Shown: positions 1 to 7,537, numbered from the stretch's first letter. The stretch: DNA of 64,000 bases from Amycolatopsis bullii (GCF_014654205.1 NZ_BNAW01000001.1:186001-250000); one strand, 5' to 3'. The notes: generated by a model from the letters alone, not told the origin. Numbers and translations are program-made.

Positions 1-517
1 GCCCCGGGTTCACGAACACGCAGTCCGCGGCCGGCCCCAGCTGCAGGCAGTCGCCGGCGGCCAGCTCGTGCACCTGGGCCCCCTCGTGGAACCGCAGGTG
101 CCCGGCCAGCACCCAGATCTGCTGGTGCAGGAACGCATACGTCCCCGCCACCAGCGGTACCTCCACCCCCGGCGGCAGCTCCACCTCCACCAGCTCCAGC
201 GGACGCCCGGCCGCGGGGGACACCGACCGCCGCCGGTAGCCCGTCTCCGGGTCCGTCCACACCGGCTGCTCCGCCGCCCGCGCCAACCGCCGCTCGTCGC
301 CTTCGGCGCGCGCGATGAGCTCCGACAACGTCAGCCCCAGCGCGGCCGACAGCTTCGCCAGCAACGCCGCCGTCGGCTGCACGTCACCCCGCTCGATCTT
401 GCCGATCATCGCCCGCGACACCCCCGACGCCTCGGCGAGCGCGACCGCCGAGAGACCTCGTGCCGTGCGGGCGGCGTGCACGGTGGCGGCCAGGCGAGCA
501 GTCAGGGGATCGGTCAT
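1..517 (-). CDS. XRE-family regulator with C-terminal cupin domain (3' end cut by window edge)
   Basis: The frame starts with ATG at 517 and runs off the left edge without a stop, giving 172 codons. Residues about 10-65 form a Cro/CI helix-turn-helix (ALAEASGVSRAMIGKIERG). The later part (about 100 onward) has cupin-like beta-strand segments (QIWVLAGHLRFHEG, then AAGDCLQLGPAADCVFVNPG at the edge). This HTH-cupin arrangement is the usual one for small-ligand-sensing repressors. On the minus strand a TATAGT -10-like hexamer (533-528) lies 10 bases before the ATG, so the mRNA may be almost leaderless. It is divergent from the GNAT gene and probably controls it; that link is inferred from position only. 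Confidence 0.85.
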   Translation of the reverse strand, partial: MTDPLTARLAATVHAARTARGLSAVALAEASGVSRAMIGKIERGDVQPTAALLAKLSAALGLTLSELIARAEGDERRLARAAEQPVWTDPETGYRRRSVSPAAGRPLELVEVELPPGVEVPLVAGTYAFLHQQIWVLAGHLRFHEGAQVHELAAGDCLQLGPAADCVFVNPG

Positions 518-542
518 AACTCTGGATACTATACGAGCCGTC

Positions 543-562
543 ATGGCTACCATAGGAGCCAT
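543..562. promoter_or_regulatory. Inverted repeat between divergent XRE regulator and GNAT gene
   Basis: Arms ATGGCT (543-548) and AGCCAT (557-562) are separated by 8 bases, just upstream of or overlapping the acetyltransferase start. Overlapping -10-like hexamers for both directions lie at 527-533. The position suits an operator for the adjacent XRE-cupin regulator, but the arms are short and no second copy was found, so this is tentative. Confidence 0.35.
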
Positions 563-1076
563 GATTCGAGACGCCACCCCCCACGACGCCGCCGCCTGTG
601 CCGCCCTCTACACCCCCTACGTCACCGACACCGCCATCTCCTTCGAAACCGAACCACCCGACACCCCCGAAATGGCCCGCCGCATCGCCGTCGCCCACGC
701 GTGGTTCGTCCTCGAAGACGAAGGACACATCGCCGGCTACGCCTACGCCACCCGCTTCGCCGAACGCGCCGCGTACCGGTGGTCCTGCGAAACGAGCATC
801 TACCTCGAACAAGGCCGCCGCCGCACCGGCGCCGGCCGCGCCCTCTACGAAGCACTGTTCCAGCGGCTGCGCGACCGCGGGTTCTGCCGCGCCTTCGCCG
901 GCATGACCCTCCCGAACGACGCCAGCGCCGGACTCCACCGCGCCCTCGGGTTCGAGCCCGCCGGCGTCTACCGCCGGGTCGGCTGGAAACACGGCGCCTG
1001 GCACGACGTCGCCTGGGTCCAGAAAGACCTTCGCGCAACTGAAGGTTGCACATCGGCACCCGCCGAGCTAACGTGA
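561..1076 (+). CDS. GNAT N-acetyltransferase, phosphinothricin acetyltransferase (Pat/Bar)-like
   Basis: 171-residue GNAT enzyme expected to move acetyl from acetyl-CoA to an amine. It follows the Bar/Pat pattern closely from memory: an early FETEPPDTPE segment, the acetyl-CoA loop region RRRTGAGRALY, then LPNDASAGLHRALGFEPAG and the end motif GWKHGAWHDVAW. Pat/Bar enzymes acetylate phosphinothricin, and many relatives act on methionine sulfoximine or similar amino acids, so the real substrate is unknown. Start choice: ATG 561 gives the usual MIRDAT opening; an in-frame ATG at 543 adds six residues and is possible, since the AGGAG at 554-558 is too close to 561. The last codons carry a copy of the ArsR-site-like repeat. 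Confidence 0.85.
   Translation: MIRDATPHDAAACAALYTPYVTDTAISFETEPPDTPEMARRIAVAHAWFVLEDEGHIAGYAYATRFAERAAYRWSCETSIYLEQGRRRTGAGRALYEALFQRLRDRGFCRAFAGMTLPNDASAGLHRALGFEPAGVYRRVGWKHGAWHDVAWVQKDLRATEGCTSAPAELT
1035..1049. promoter_or_regulatory. Upstream ArsR-type operator candidate (copy 1)
   Basis: GCAAC and GTTGC arms around a 5-base spacer, followed by ACA. It lies in the final codons of the acetyltransferase gene. The same arms, spacer length and trailing ACA recur exactly 45 bp downstream, which makes a chance occurrence unlikely. Confidence 0.5.
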
Positions 1077-1079
1077 CAC

Positions 1080-1094
1080 GCAACCAAACGTTGC
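1080..1094. promoter_or_regulatory. Promoter-proximal ArsR-type operator candidate (copy 2)
   Basis: Second GCAAC-N5-GTTGC inverted repeat with trailing ACA, 13 bases before the first SRPBCC start codon and overlapping the probable promoter/leader. The operon it precedes encodes an ArsR repressor, so autoregulation is the simplest reading. Confidence 0.55.
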
Positions 1095-1107
1095 ACAAGG
1101 AGCTCGC

Positions 1108-1557
1108 ATGGAACACGGCACCATCGAACGGGAAATCCACGTCGACGCCCGCCCCGAAGTCGTCTTCGACGTCGTCAGCAGCCCCCAGCACCTCCGCGAA
1201 TGGTGGCCCGACGAAGCCGAATACCCCGTCGAACCCGGGGGAGAAGGCCGCATCGCCTTCGGCGGCTCCTGGGTCCGGTTCACCGTCGTCGACGCCATCC
1301 CGCCCCGGCACTTCTCCTTCCGCTGGACCCACGCCGACGGGGAGACCGCCGCCCCCGGCAACTCCTTCCTCGTCGTCTTCGAACTCGAACCCGACGGCAC
1401 CGGCACCCGCCTCCGGATGACCGAAACCGGCTTCCGCGAACGCGGCTGGGACGAAGCCAAGATCGCCGCCGAACACGCCGACCACGTCAGCGGCTGGGAC
1501 CACTTCCTCTCCCGGCTCCCCACCTACGCCACCAAGGTCGCCGGAGCCACCCCGTGA
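1108..1557 (+). CDS. SRPBCC (AHSA1/START-like) domain protein
   Basis: 149-residue single-domain protein of the SRPBCC/AHSA1 helix-grip fold. It begins with the typical strand-helix region (IEREIHVDARPEVVFDVV), followed by the LREWWPDEAEY segment, and ends with a long amphipathic helix containing GWDHFLSRLPTYA. Such proteins have a hydrophobic ligand pocket, and in actinomycetes they very often sit with an ArsR gene. GGAGCTCGC precedes ATG 1108. The stop overlaps the GTG of the ArsR gene by 4 bp, so the two are translationally coupled. Ligand unknown. Confidence 0.85.
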   Translation: MEHGTIEREIHVDARPEVVFDVVSSPQHLREWWPDEAEYPVEPGGEGRIAFGGSWVRFTVVDAIPPRHFSFRWTHADGETAAPGNSFLVVFELEPDGTGTRLRMTETGFRERGWDEAKIAAEHADHVSGWDHFLSRLPTYATKVAGATP

Positions 1558-1898
1558 GCACCGCCGTCGACGACGACCTCTGGTCGGCCATCGGCGACCC
1601 GACCCGGCGCCGCATGCTCGACCTGCTGCTGACCGAGGGGAGTGGCACGGCGACCAGCCTCAGCGAACACCTCCCGGTGACCCGGCAGGCCGTCGCCAAG
1701 CACCTCGCCGTCCTCGACCGCGCCGGGCTCGTCCACGCCCACAGCGCCGGCCGCGAAAAGCAGTTCCACGTCGACGAAGCCCAACTGGCCCGCGCCGTCG
1801 CCCAGCTCACCGACGTCGGCAACACCTGGGACGCCCGGCTCCGCCGCATCAAGCACATCGCCGAAACCATCGAAAAAACCATCGAGAAGAACGGGTAG
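1554..1898 (+). CDS. ArsR-family winged-helix repressor
   Basis: 114-residue ArsR/SmtB-type regulator. The DNA-binding core is complete: IGDPTRRRMLDLL opens it, SLSEHLPVTRQAVAKHLAVL is the recognition helix region, and LVHAHSAGREKQFHVD forms the wing. No CxC or other clear metal-binding pair is present, which fits the non-metal ArsR subgroup paired with SRPBCC proteins. Start is GTG 1554, overlapping the preceding stop (GTGA). It is followed three bases later by a second SRPBCC gene, so all three genes form one operon. It probably binds the paired GCAAC-N5-GTTGC sites upstream (inference). Confidence 0.9.
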   Translation: MSTAVDDDLWSAIGDPTRRRMLDLLLTEGSGTATSLSEHLPVTRQAVAKHLAVLDRAGLVHAHSAGREKQFHVDEAQLARAVAQLTDVGNTWDARLRRIKHIAETIEKTIEKNG

Positions 1899-1901
1899 AA
1901 A

Positions 1902-2342
1902 ATGGACATCCTGCACCGCATCGGCATCCGCGACGCCACCCCGCAGAAGGTCTACGACGCGATCACCACCATCGACGGCCTGGCCGGCTGGTGGACCGAG
2001 AAGACCGAAGGGGAGACCGGCGTCGGCGGCGTCATCGCCTTCCGCTTCATCCCGGGCGGCTTCGACATGAAGGTCCTCGAACTCGACCCGGGCAAGCTCG
2101 TGCGCTGGGAAGTCGTCGACGGGCCACCGGAGTGGCTCGGCACGACCATCCGGTGGGACCTCGAGCAGCGCGAGGACTACACGATCATCCTGTTCAAGCA
2201 CGAAGGCTGGCGCGACGCCGGCGAGTTCATGCACCACTGCAGCACGAAGTGGGCGAGCTACCTGTTGAGCCTCAAGCAGCTCGTGGAAACCGGGGAGGGC
2301 GCCCCGAGCCCGCGGGACGTGCAGATCAGCGACTGGCACTGA
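1902..2342 (+). CDS. SRPBCC (AHSA1/START-like) domain protein
   Basis: 146-residue second SRPBCC protein of the operon. N-terminal DILHRIGIRDATPQKVYDAI and the GLAGWWTEKTEGE loop are typical of the AHSA1 group, followed by the beta-sheet containing IRWDLEQREDYTIILF and a C-terminal helix with CSTKWASYLLSLKQLVE. It starts 3 bases after the ArsR stop, with AGAAGAACGGG as a modest ribosome site. It is not a close duplicate of the first SRPBCC protein; the pair may recognise related small hydrophobic molecules. Function unknown. Confidence 0.85.
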   Translation: MDILHRIGIRDATPQKVYDAITTIDGLAGWWTEKTEGETGVGGVIAFRFIPGGFDMKVLELDPGKLVRWEVVDGPPEWLGTTIRWDLEQREDYTIILFKHEGWRDAGEFMHHCSTKWASYLLSLKQLVETGEGAPSPRDVQISDWH

Positions 2343-2353
2343 CGTTACTTGAC

Positions 2354-2367
2354 ATAATGTACATTAT
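2354..2367. promoter_or_regulatory. Perfect 14-bp palindrome ATAATGTACATTAT
   Basis: A perfect AT-rich 14-mer in GC-rich DNA, 11 bp after the SRPBCC stop and overlapping a TTGACA hexamer at 2349-2354. It could be an operator for an unidentified regulator. A close variant, ATAATGTGCATGAT, sits at 9764-9777 between nudK and the DeoR gene. Confidence 0.35.
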
Positions 2368-2602
2368 CGGCACTTGGTGACGTGCTGGGCGGGCGGCCGG
2401 GAGGGGCGCCGAACCCGGGGTCGGGCTTGTTCGGATTACGGGAGCGTTCACTTCGCCAGGACGGCTCCTGTCGAGGTTTTGACCCTCCCGCTTGACCGGC
2501 GGTCGCCTCATTCGGGCCCTGGGAGGCCCGAGAGCATCCCCTGAGAGGCGTGAGCTCGTGGTCCAGCCACTCAGCCTCAAAACGTCACGGTGACGAAATC
2601 GG

Positions 2603-2660
2603 CCAGGGGTCGTGAGTGAGAAACAGCGTTAAAACACGGTTTCTCACTCACGACCCCTGG
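2603..2660. repeat. Long palindrome, CGTGAGTG family, copy 1
   Basis: Perfect 22-bp arms at 2603-2624 and 2639-2660 around a 14-base loop. The arms contain CGTGAGTGAGAAAC and its complement. It shares the CGTGAGTG end and a following A-rich run with the palindromes at 3872-3917 and 5155-5196. It could form a strong RNA hairpin. Confidence 0.75.
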
Positions 2661-2810
2661 GGCCCGGCGGCCGTCCTGTGCTTTCCGGGCCCTGGGCTGG
2701 TGTCGAACATGTGTGCGCACGGCTGCCCTCGAGGCAGCAGGAGCGCTGAAGCCCGAGGAAACGGCCTCAGGAAGACGTCGTGTCCCCCAAGGGGAAGATC
2801 CGGGGTCAGA

Positions 2811-2852
2811 CCGGCATTTCATGCATAATTGCCATTATGCATGAAATGCCGG
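2811..2852. repeat. 19-bp-armed inverted repeat upstream of tyrosine recombinase
   Basis: Perfect arms CCGGCATTTCATGCATAAT (2811-2829) and its complement (2834-2852) flank a 4-base TGCC spacer. It ends about 50 bp before the preferred recombinase start and overlaps earlier alternative starts. It could be a recombinase binding or autoregulatory site, or an mRNA hairpin. A 4-base spacer is shorter than the 6-8 bp usual for tyrosine recombinase core sites. Confidence 0.7.
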
Positions 2853-2902
2853 GTTCGGGGGCGGCCGCGGAAACTGTCGGTGGTGTGCGGTACAAGATCC
2901 AC

Positions 2903-3865
2903 ATGAAGGTTTCCGAGGCCCAGCAAGCCTTCTTCGCCGCTCGCCGTCCGCGCAAGGACTCCCCGCACACGACCGACGCCTACCGCCGCGATCTCGCCGG
3001 CATCACCACTCTCCTGGTTTCGGAGCTCGGCCGTCCGGCCGAGGATCTCGAAGTCGCCGACCTCACCGGACCGGCGCTGCGGTCGGCGTTCGGCGCGTTC
3101 GCCGACGGGCACGCGAAGAGCTCGGTGCTGCGGGCGTGGTCGACGTGGAACCAGTTCCTCACGTTCTGCGTGGCCGACGGGCTCCTGGCGGGCAATCCGA
3201 TGGGTGCGGTGGCGCGGCCGCGGACGCCGGCGTTGACGCCGAAGCCGTTGCGGGGTGAGGAAACCCCGGAGCAGCTGCTGTCGGCGGCGGCCGCCGGGTC
3301 GCGGCGGGCGCGGGATCCGTGGCCGGAGCGGGACGTGCTGGTGATCGCGCTGGGGCTGGTGGCGGGGTTGCGGGCGGCGGAGATGCGGGCGCTGACGTCG
3401 CGGTCGCTGGTGGGGCGGGCCGGTGAGCTGCGGTTGCACGTGAAGGGCAAAGGCAGCCGGGATCGGTCGATTCCGGTGCAGCCGGTGCTGGCGGAGCTGA
3501 TCGAGCGGTACCGGGCGTCGTGCCGGGTGCGGTTCCCGAACGTGCGGTTCTCCCCTGGTTCGCCGTTGTTGCTGGATCGGGCGGGTGAGCCGATCGGGCG
3601 GGGTGCGCTGGAGTACCTGGTGAAGTCGTGTTACCGGGGTGCGGGGTTGCACGACCGGGTGCCGGTGGGGGCGAATCTGCACGCGTTGCGGCACACGTTC
3701 GCGACGCGGCTGGCGGAGGACGGGGCGACGGCGTCGGAGATCATGGCGTTGCTGGGGCACGCGAGTTTGGCGACGAGCCAGAACTACATCGAGGCGACGG
3801 GCCGGGAGCAGCGTGCGGCGGCGGCGAGCAACCGGACGTACCGGGCGTTGGACACGTTGGGCTGA
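2903..3865 (+). CDS. Orphan tyrosine recombinase (XerC/XerD-like phage integrase family)
   Basis: 320-residue protein with an N-terminal SAM-like core-binding domain (about 1-95) and a catalytic domain with all expected residues: Arg in GLRAAEMRAL, Lys in HVKGKGSRDR, H-x-x-R in LHALRHTFATR, His in GHASLATSQNY and the Tyr nucleophile in the same segment. Size is that of XerC/D. ATG 2903 (MKVSEAQQAFF) gives a compact N-terminus like the family; earlier in-frame ATGs at 2837 and 2846 overlap the large inverted repeat. None has a good ribosome site. No excisionase, phage or plasmid gene is adjacent, so it is not obviously part of a mobile element. The chromosome-dimer XerC/D pair is expected elsewhere in the genome. 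Confidence 0.85.
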   Translation: MKVSEAQQAFFAARRPRKDSPHTTDAYRRDLAGITTLLVSELGRPAEDLEVADLTGPALRSAFGAFADGHAKSSVLRAWSTWNQFLTFCVADGLLAGNPMGAVARPRTPALTPKPLRGEETPEQLLSAAAAGSRRARDPWPERDVLVIALGLVAGLRAAEMRALTSRSLVGRAGELRLHVKGKGSRDRSIPVQPVLAELIERYRASCRVRFPNVRFSPGSPLLLDRAGEPIGRGALEYLVKSCYRGAGLHDRVPVGANLHALRHTFATRLAEDGATASEIMALLGHASLATSQNYIEATGREQRAAAASNRTYRALDTLG

Positions 3866-3871
3866 GCCAGG

Positions 3872-3917
3872 CTCGTGAGTGGGAAACAGTGTTCTGACGC
3901 TGTTTCCCACTCACGAG
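3872..3917. terminator. Long palindrome, CGTGAGTG family, copy 2 (bidirectional terminator candidate)
   Basis: Perfect 18-bp arms (3872-3889 and 3900-3917, CTCGTGAGTGGGAAACAG and complement) with a 10-base loop. It fills the short gap between the convergent recombinase and zinc-ribbon genes, where a bidirectional terminator would be expected. Confidence 0.65.
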
Positions 3918-3920
3918 GGG

Positions 3921-4301
3921 TCAGCGGAGTTGTTCGAGGTCCTTGGCGGCGCGGGCGATTTCGGCGGCGAGTCCGCGGAGTTCCCGGGGGTCGGCGCCGT
4001 CGTCGGCGGCGGTGACGATGTCTTCGGCGGCGCAGCGGAGCTGGAAGAGGCGGTCCTGGAGGGCGGCGATTTCGGTGTCGGAGAGCACGACGGCATCTTC
4101 GGGGAGGCCGCTGCGCTGGAGTGCCGTGCGGCGTTCGTAGGCGCGCTGGCGGCAGGATTGGCCGCAGTAGCGCCGGCGGCGGCCGACGTTGCCGCCTTCG
4201 GGGAGGCGTCGTCCGCACCAGCCGCAGTGCTTGGGGGCGCCTCGGCGGGCCGGGGCGAGTTCGATGGTGGTCGGCTGGGTCAGTTCGGCGGCGTCCCTCA
4301 C
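3921..4301 (-). CDS. Small zinc-ribbon-like protein with C-terminal coiled coil
   Basis: 126 residues. An N-terminal zinc-ribbon pattern is visible: CGWCGRRLPEGG followed by RRYCGQSCRQRAYERR, giving paired CxxC-like ligands. The second half is a predicted helical region rich in Leu, Ala, Glu and Arg (LSDTEIAALQDRLFQLRCA, then ELRGLAAEIARAAKDLEQLR). Start is probably GTG 4301; an in-frame ATG at 4334 adds 11 residues. Proteins of this layout are common and uncharacterised in actinomycetes; nucleic-acid binding is plausible. Convergent with the recombinase and separated from it by a palindrome. Confidence 0.65.
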   Translation of the reverse strand: MRDAAELTQPTTIELAPARRGAPKHCGWCGRRLPEGGNVGRRRRYCGQSCRQRAYERRTALQRSGLPEDAVVLSDTEIAALQDRLFQLRCAAEDIVTAADDGADPRELRGLAAEIARAAKDLEQLR

Positions 4302-4367
4302 CCGGGAGACCCTAGCTGGCCATCGTTTGCTCATGCCGGGGTCATGGCGGAAGGGCACACTTGGGGG

Positions 4368-5159
4368 ATGCAGGCTTCGTTTCCGTACCTGGCCGATCCG
4401 GTCCCCCGTGCCTTCGCGCACCGGGGGTGGCACCTCGATGAGCTCGAGGGGCTGGAGAACTCGTTGCCGGCGTTCAAGCGGGCGTGTGCGGAGGGGTACC
4501 GGTACCTCGAGACGGATGTGCACGCGACGGCGGACGGGGTGGTGGTGGTCCACCACGATCCGGACCTCGATCGGACCACGGACGGGTCCGGGCCGATCGC
4601 GGGGCAGACGTGGGAGCAGCTGAAGAACGTCAAGGTGGGTGGGAAGGCGCCGTTGTCGCGGCTGGAGGACGTTCTCGAGGAGCTGCCGGACGCGCGGTTC
4701 AACGTGGATGTGAAGGCGGATCGGGCGGTGGAGCCGTTCGTGCGGGTGCTGGAGCGGACGAAGGCGTTCGACCGGGTGGCGGGGGCGGCGTTTTCGGACG
4801 CGCGGCTGGTGCGGTTGCGGAAGCTGGCGGGGCCGCGGCTGGTGACGGCGATGGGGCCGCGGTCGGCGTTGGCGTTGTGGGTGCGGGGCCGGTTGCCGCT
4901 GTTGCCCCTCGGCCGGCTGGTGCTGGGCGCGATGGCGCAGGTGCCGGTGCGGCAGGGGGTGTTGCGGGTGGTGGACAAGGCGTTCCTGGCGATGGCGGGG
5001 CGTTCGGGCATCGAAGTGCACACGTGGACGATCGACGATCCGGCGGAGATGCGGATGCTGCTGGATCTGGGGGTGCACGGGATCGTGACGGATCGGCCGG
5101 ATCTGCTGCGCGAGGTGCTGATCGAGCGGGGCAAGTGGCAGCAGTCCCAGCAGCCGTGA
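4368..5159 (+). CDS. Glycerophosphodiester phosphodiesterase
   Basis: 263-residue cytoplasmic GDPD of the UgpQ type, hydrolysing glycerophosphodiesters to glycerol 3-phosphate and an alcohol. Motifs are complete: AHRGWHLDELEGLENS at the start, then YLETDVHATADGVVVVHHD giving the Glu-Asp metal ligands and the second catalytic His, and a C-terminal WTIDDPAEMRMLLDLGVHGI barrel strand. No signal peptide. Start ATG 4368 follows a GGGGG run; an in-frame ATG at 4344 would add eight residues. The stop codon lies inside the left arm of the 5155-5196 palindrome. Confidence 0.9.
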   Translation: MQASFPYLADPVPRAFAHRGWHLDELEGLENSLPAFKRACAEGYRYLETDVHATADGVVVVHHDPDLDRTTDGSGPIAGQTWEQLKNVKVGGKAPLSRLEDVLEELPDARFNVDVKADRAVEPFVRVLERTKAFDRVAGAAFSDARLVRLRKLAGPRLVTAMGPRSALALWVRGRLPLLPLGRLVLGAMAQVPVRQGVLRVVDKAFLAMAGRSGIEVHTWTIDDPAEMRMLLDLGVHGIVTDRPDLLREVLIERGKWQQSQQP

Positions 5160-5196
5160 GTGGTAAGGCGGGTTAGAACCCGCTTTACCACTCACG
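5155..5196. terminator. Long palindrome, CGTGAGTG family, copy 3 (bidirectional terminator candidate)
   Basis: 20-bp arms (5155-5174 and 5177-5196) with one G.T mismatch and a 2-base loop. The left arm contains the GDPD stop codon, and the right arm ends 6 bp before the stop of the convergent Rpf-like gene. Ends match copies 1 and 2 (CGTGAGTGG), while the inner part differs. Confidence 0.65.
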
Positions 5197-5202
5197 AGGG
5201 GG

Positions 5203-5871
5203 TCAGCGGGGTGGTTTGCCGGTCCAGGCGGCTTCCCAGGTTTTGGGGCCGAGGAGGCCGCTGTCCTTGATGCCGTTGGCGCGCTGGAGGTCGAGGACGG
5301 CGGTGCGGGTCTTGTCGAGGTAGCAGCCGGTGCCGGTGAAGCCGTAGCCGAAGGCGTTCATGCGCAGTTGGAAGGTCTTGAGGGGGTCGGCGCAGTCGCC
5401 GTAGCGGTAGACGACGCCGGGCCAGGCGGGCCGAGGGCCGCCGGGGCCCGGGGGTGGGGCGGGCAGGTCTCCCCCGCCGATGTAGGCGGATTCGGCGTAG
5501 GTGGGGACGCGTTTGCTGCGGGCGTCGGCGTCGGCGGCGAGCTTGAGCATGCCGGCGCACTGCCAGGGTTGCCAGCCGCGCATGCGGTAGAGGTAGAGGG
5601 CGCGGTAGTCCTGTTCGGCGGGGGCGGCCTGGTCGGGTCGGCCTTTTCCGCCGACGCTGCGCCAGGTGGGCAGGTCGAACTGGTAGGCGCCGTAGTAGCC
5701 GTTGCCGGTGTTGGTGGCGTAGCGGCCGCTGGATTCGCACATGCGGAGCTTGGCCCAGGCGCTCGACGCGGGGTCCGCGGAGGCGGTGGCGGGGGCGGTC
5801 AGCGGCAGACCCATGGCGGCGACGGCGAGGAGCAGCAGTCTCGCCACGGTGCGTCGGCGGTTCTGGATCAT
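5203..5871 (-). CDS. Secreted resuscitation-promoting factor-like transglycosylase with peptidoglycan-binding domain
   Basis: 222 residues. An N-terminal signal peptide (MIQNRRRTVARLLLLAVAAM, cleavage near ATASA) leads into an Rpf-type lysozyme domain with the catalytic Glu in AKLRMCESSGRYATNTGNGY and the following GAYQFDLPTWRSVGG. After a Pro/Gly linker there is a C-terminal peptidoglycan-binding-like domain (TRTAVLDLQRANGIKDSGL, then LGPKTWEAAW). Such proteins cleave peptidoglycan to promote growth, germination or resuscitation. ATG 5871 is chosen because it directly precedes the signal peptide. Confidence 0.88.
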   Translation of the reverse strand: MIQNRRRTVARLLLLAVAAMGLPLTAPATASADPASSAWAKLRMCESSGRYATNTGNGYYGAYQFDLPTWRSVGGKGRPDQAAPAEQDYRALYLYRMRGWQPWQCAGMLKLAADADARSKRVPTYAESAYIGGGDLPAPPPGPGGPRPAWPGVVYRYGDCADPLKTFQLRMNAFGYGFTGTGCYLDKTRTAVLDLQRANGIKDSGLLGPKTWEAAWTGKPPR

Positions 5872-6115
5872 GGGTGCACAGTAGGAGCGTGTCCCGGTGA
5901 CCACAACAGACACGATAGGCACTTCAGTCTCACATGAATCACTGTTCACTTTTGCCGTCGACACGCCGTGAGCGGCGAACCGGGTGCGGCGGCGGGTGGG
6001 TGGATGATCACGAAGCGACAACCCGGACACGGTTTCGGTGGCGCGGTCATCGGGTGATCGCCTCCCCCGTAGTCTCCGCGCTGACCTGGAAGTTCTCGAT
6101 CCGAAGGAGCCGTGG

Positions 6116-7516
6116 ATGACGCTGGCCGGGACGCACTCGACGAAGCGCGAGCGCTGGGGCTGGTACTTCTACGACTGGGCGAATTCGCCGTTCTATTCGT
6201 CGACGACGACGGTGTTCGGGGCGCTGTCGATGAGCCCCGTCGCGGCGGCGGACGCGAAGGCGAACATCACCCTTAACGGGGACCGTGCGTGCCTCGATGC
6301 GGCGGGTCATCCGGACACGTTGAACAACTGCGACGTGACGTTGTTCGGGTTGCACTTCCCGGCCGGTTCGGTGTGGGGGTACCTGCTGTCGGTGGCGACG
6401 GTGGTGCAGGTGCTGGTGCTGCCGATCGCGGGTGCGGTGGCCGACCGCAGTCACAACAAGCGGCGGATCCTGGGCGGGTTCGCGTTCCTGGGTGCGGCGG
6501 CCGCGGCGGGGATGTTCGTCCTGACCGGCTCGGATTGGCAGCTGGGGGCGGCGCTGTTCATCGTGGCGAACATCGGTTACGGGGGTTCGCTGGTCGTCTA
6601 CTACTCGTTCCTGGCCGACATCGGCGGGCCGGACGAGCGGGACGGCATCTCGGCGAAGGGCTGGGCGTTCGGGTACCTGGGTGGCGGGCTGGCGCTGGCG
6701 TTGCAGCTGGGGTTCTACCTGAAGCACGACCTGTTCGGCGTGGATCAGGACCTGGCGGTGCAGATCTGCTTCCTGACGTCGGGGCTGTGGTGGGCGGCGT
6801 TCACCATCCCGGCGGTGCGGCGGCTCCCCCGGCGGCACGTTCCGGTCGACGTCGCGCCGGGGCGGTCGGTGCTGCGGGCGGGGTTCACGGAGCTGCGGCA
6901 GACGCTGGTGGCGGCGAAGGCGTACCCGTTGACGCTGGCGTTCCTGGGCAGCTACCTGGTCTTCACCGACGGGATCAACACGGTGGTGACCGTGTCGGCG
7001 CAGTACGGCAAGGACGAGCTGGGGTTCGGCAACAGCGTGCTGATCGTCACGATCCTGGTGATCCAGTTCGTGGCGTACCTGGGTGGGACGCTGCACGGGC
7101 TGGTGGCGCGGCGGATCGGGGCGAAGCGGACGATCCTGGGCAGCCTGGCGGTGTGGATGCTGGTGCTGGCCGGGGCGTACTTCGTGCAGCCGCGTCAGAT
7201 GCTGCAGTTCCTGGCGGTGGCGGTGGGGATCGGGCTGGTGCTGGGTGGGACGAACGCGTTGTCGCGGTCGTTGTTCAGCCAGATGATCCCGGCGGGCAAG
7301 GACGCGCAGTACTACTCGCTCTACGTCGTGGGCGAGCGGGGGACGTCGTGGCTGGGGCCGCTGGTGTTCGCCGGGGTGGGGCAGGCGACGGGGTCGTTCC
7401 GGCTGGCCATCGTGGCGTTGGTGGTGTTCTTCGCGGTGGGGTTGGTGCTGGTGTGGCTGGTGCCGGTGCGGCGGGCGATCGTCGCGGCGGGCAACCGTCC
7501 GCCGGAGGTGTTGTAG
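6116..7516 (+). CDS. UMF1-family (Atg22-like) MFS transporter
   Basis: 466-residue integral membrane protein with about 12 hydrophobic segments. The opening KRERWGWYFYDWANSPFYSS is the hallmark of the UMF1/Atg22-like MFS branch, followed by GAVADRSHNKRRILGG between early helices. Substrate is not known for bacterial members; amino-acid efflux is suggested by yeast Atg22. A ribosome site GAAGGAG (6102-6109) supports ATG 6116. The thymidine kinase gene follows 21 bp after the stop, but probably as a separate function. Confidence 0.85.
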   Translation: MTLAGTHSTKRERWGWYFYDWANSPFYSSTTTVFGALSMSPVAAADAKANITLNGDRACLDAAGHPDTLNNCDVTLFGLHFPAGSVWGYLLSVATVVQVLVLPIAGAVADRSHNKRRILGGFAFLGAAAAAGMFVLTGSDWQLGAALFIVANIGYGGSLVVYYSFLADIGGPDERDGISAKGWAFGYLGGGLALALQLGFYLKHDLFGVDQDLAVQICFLTSGLWWAAFTIPAVRRLPRRHVPVDVAPGRSVLRAGFTELRQTLVAAKAYPLTLAFLGSYLVFTDGINTVVTVSAQYGKDELGFGNSVLIVTILVIQFVAYLGGTLHGLVARRIGAKRTILGSLAVWMLVLAGAYFVQPRQMLQFLAVAVGIGLVLGGTNALSRSLFSQMIPAGKDAQYYSLYVVGERGTSWLGPLVFAGVGQATGSFRLAIVALVVFFAVGLVLVWLVPVRRAIVAAGNRPPEVL

Positions 7517-7537
7517 CCACCGATAGGGTCGGGCGTC

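Larger units (their letters stand above)
2343..2902. other. 560-bp gene-free stretch rich in palindromes
   Basis: No convincing coding sequence is seen between the SRPBCC gene and the recombinase; short open frames here lack ribosome sites and homology I recognise. It holds three separate dyads described individually (2354-2367, 2603-2660, 2811-2852). Confidence 0.6.

Noticed and set aside
2811..2852. Attachment site of an integrated element
   Set aside because: No second copy, tRNA gene or element boundary is visible in the window, so only an inverted repeat near the recombinase can be claimed.
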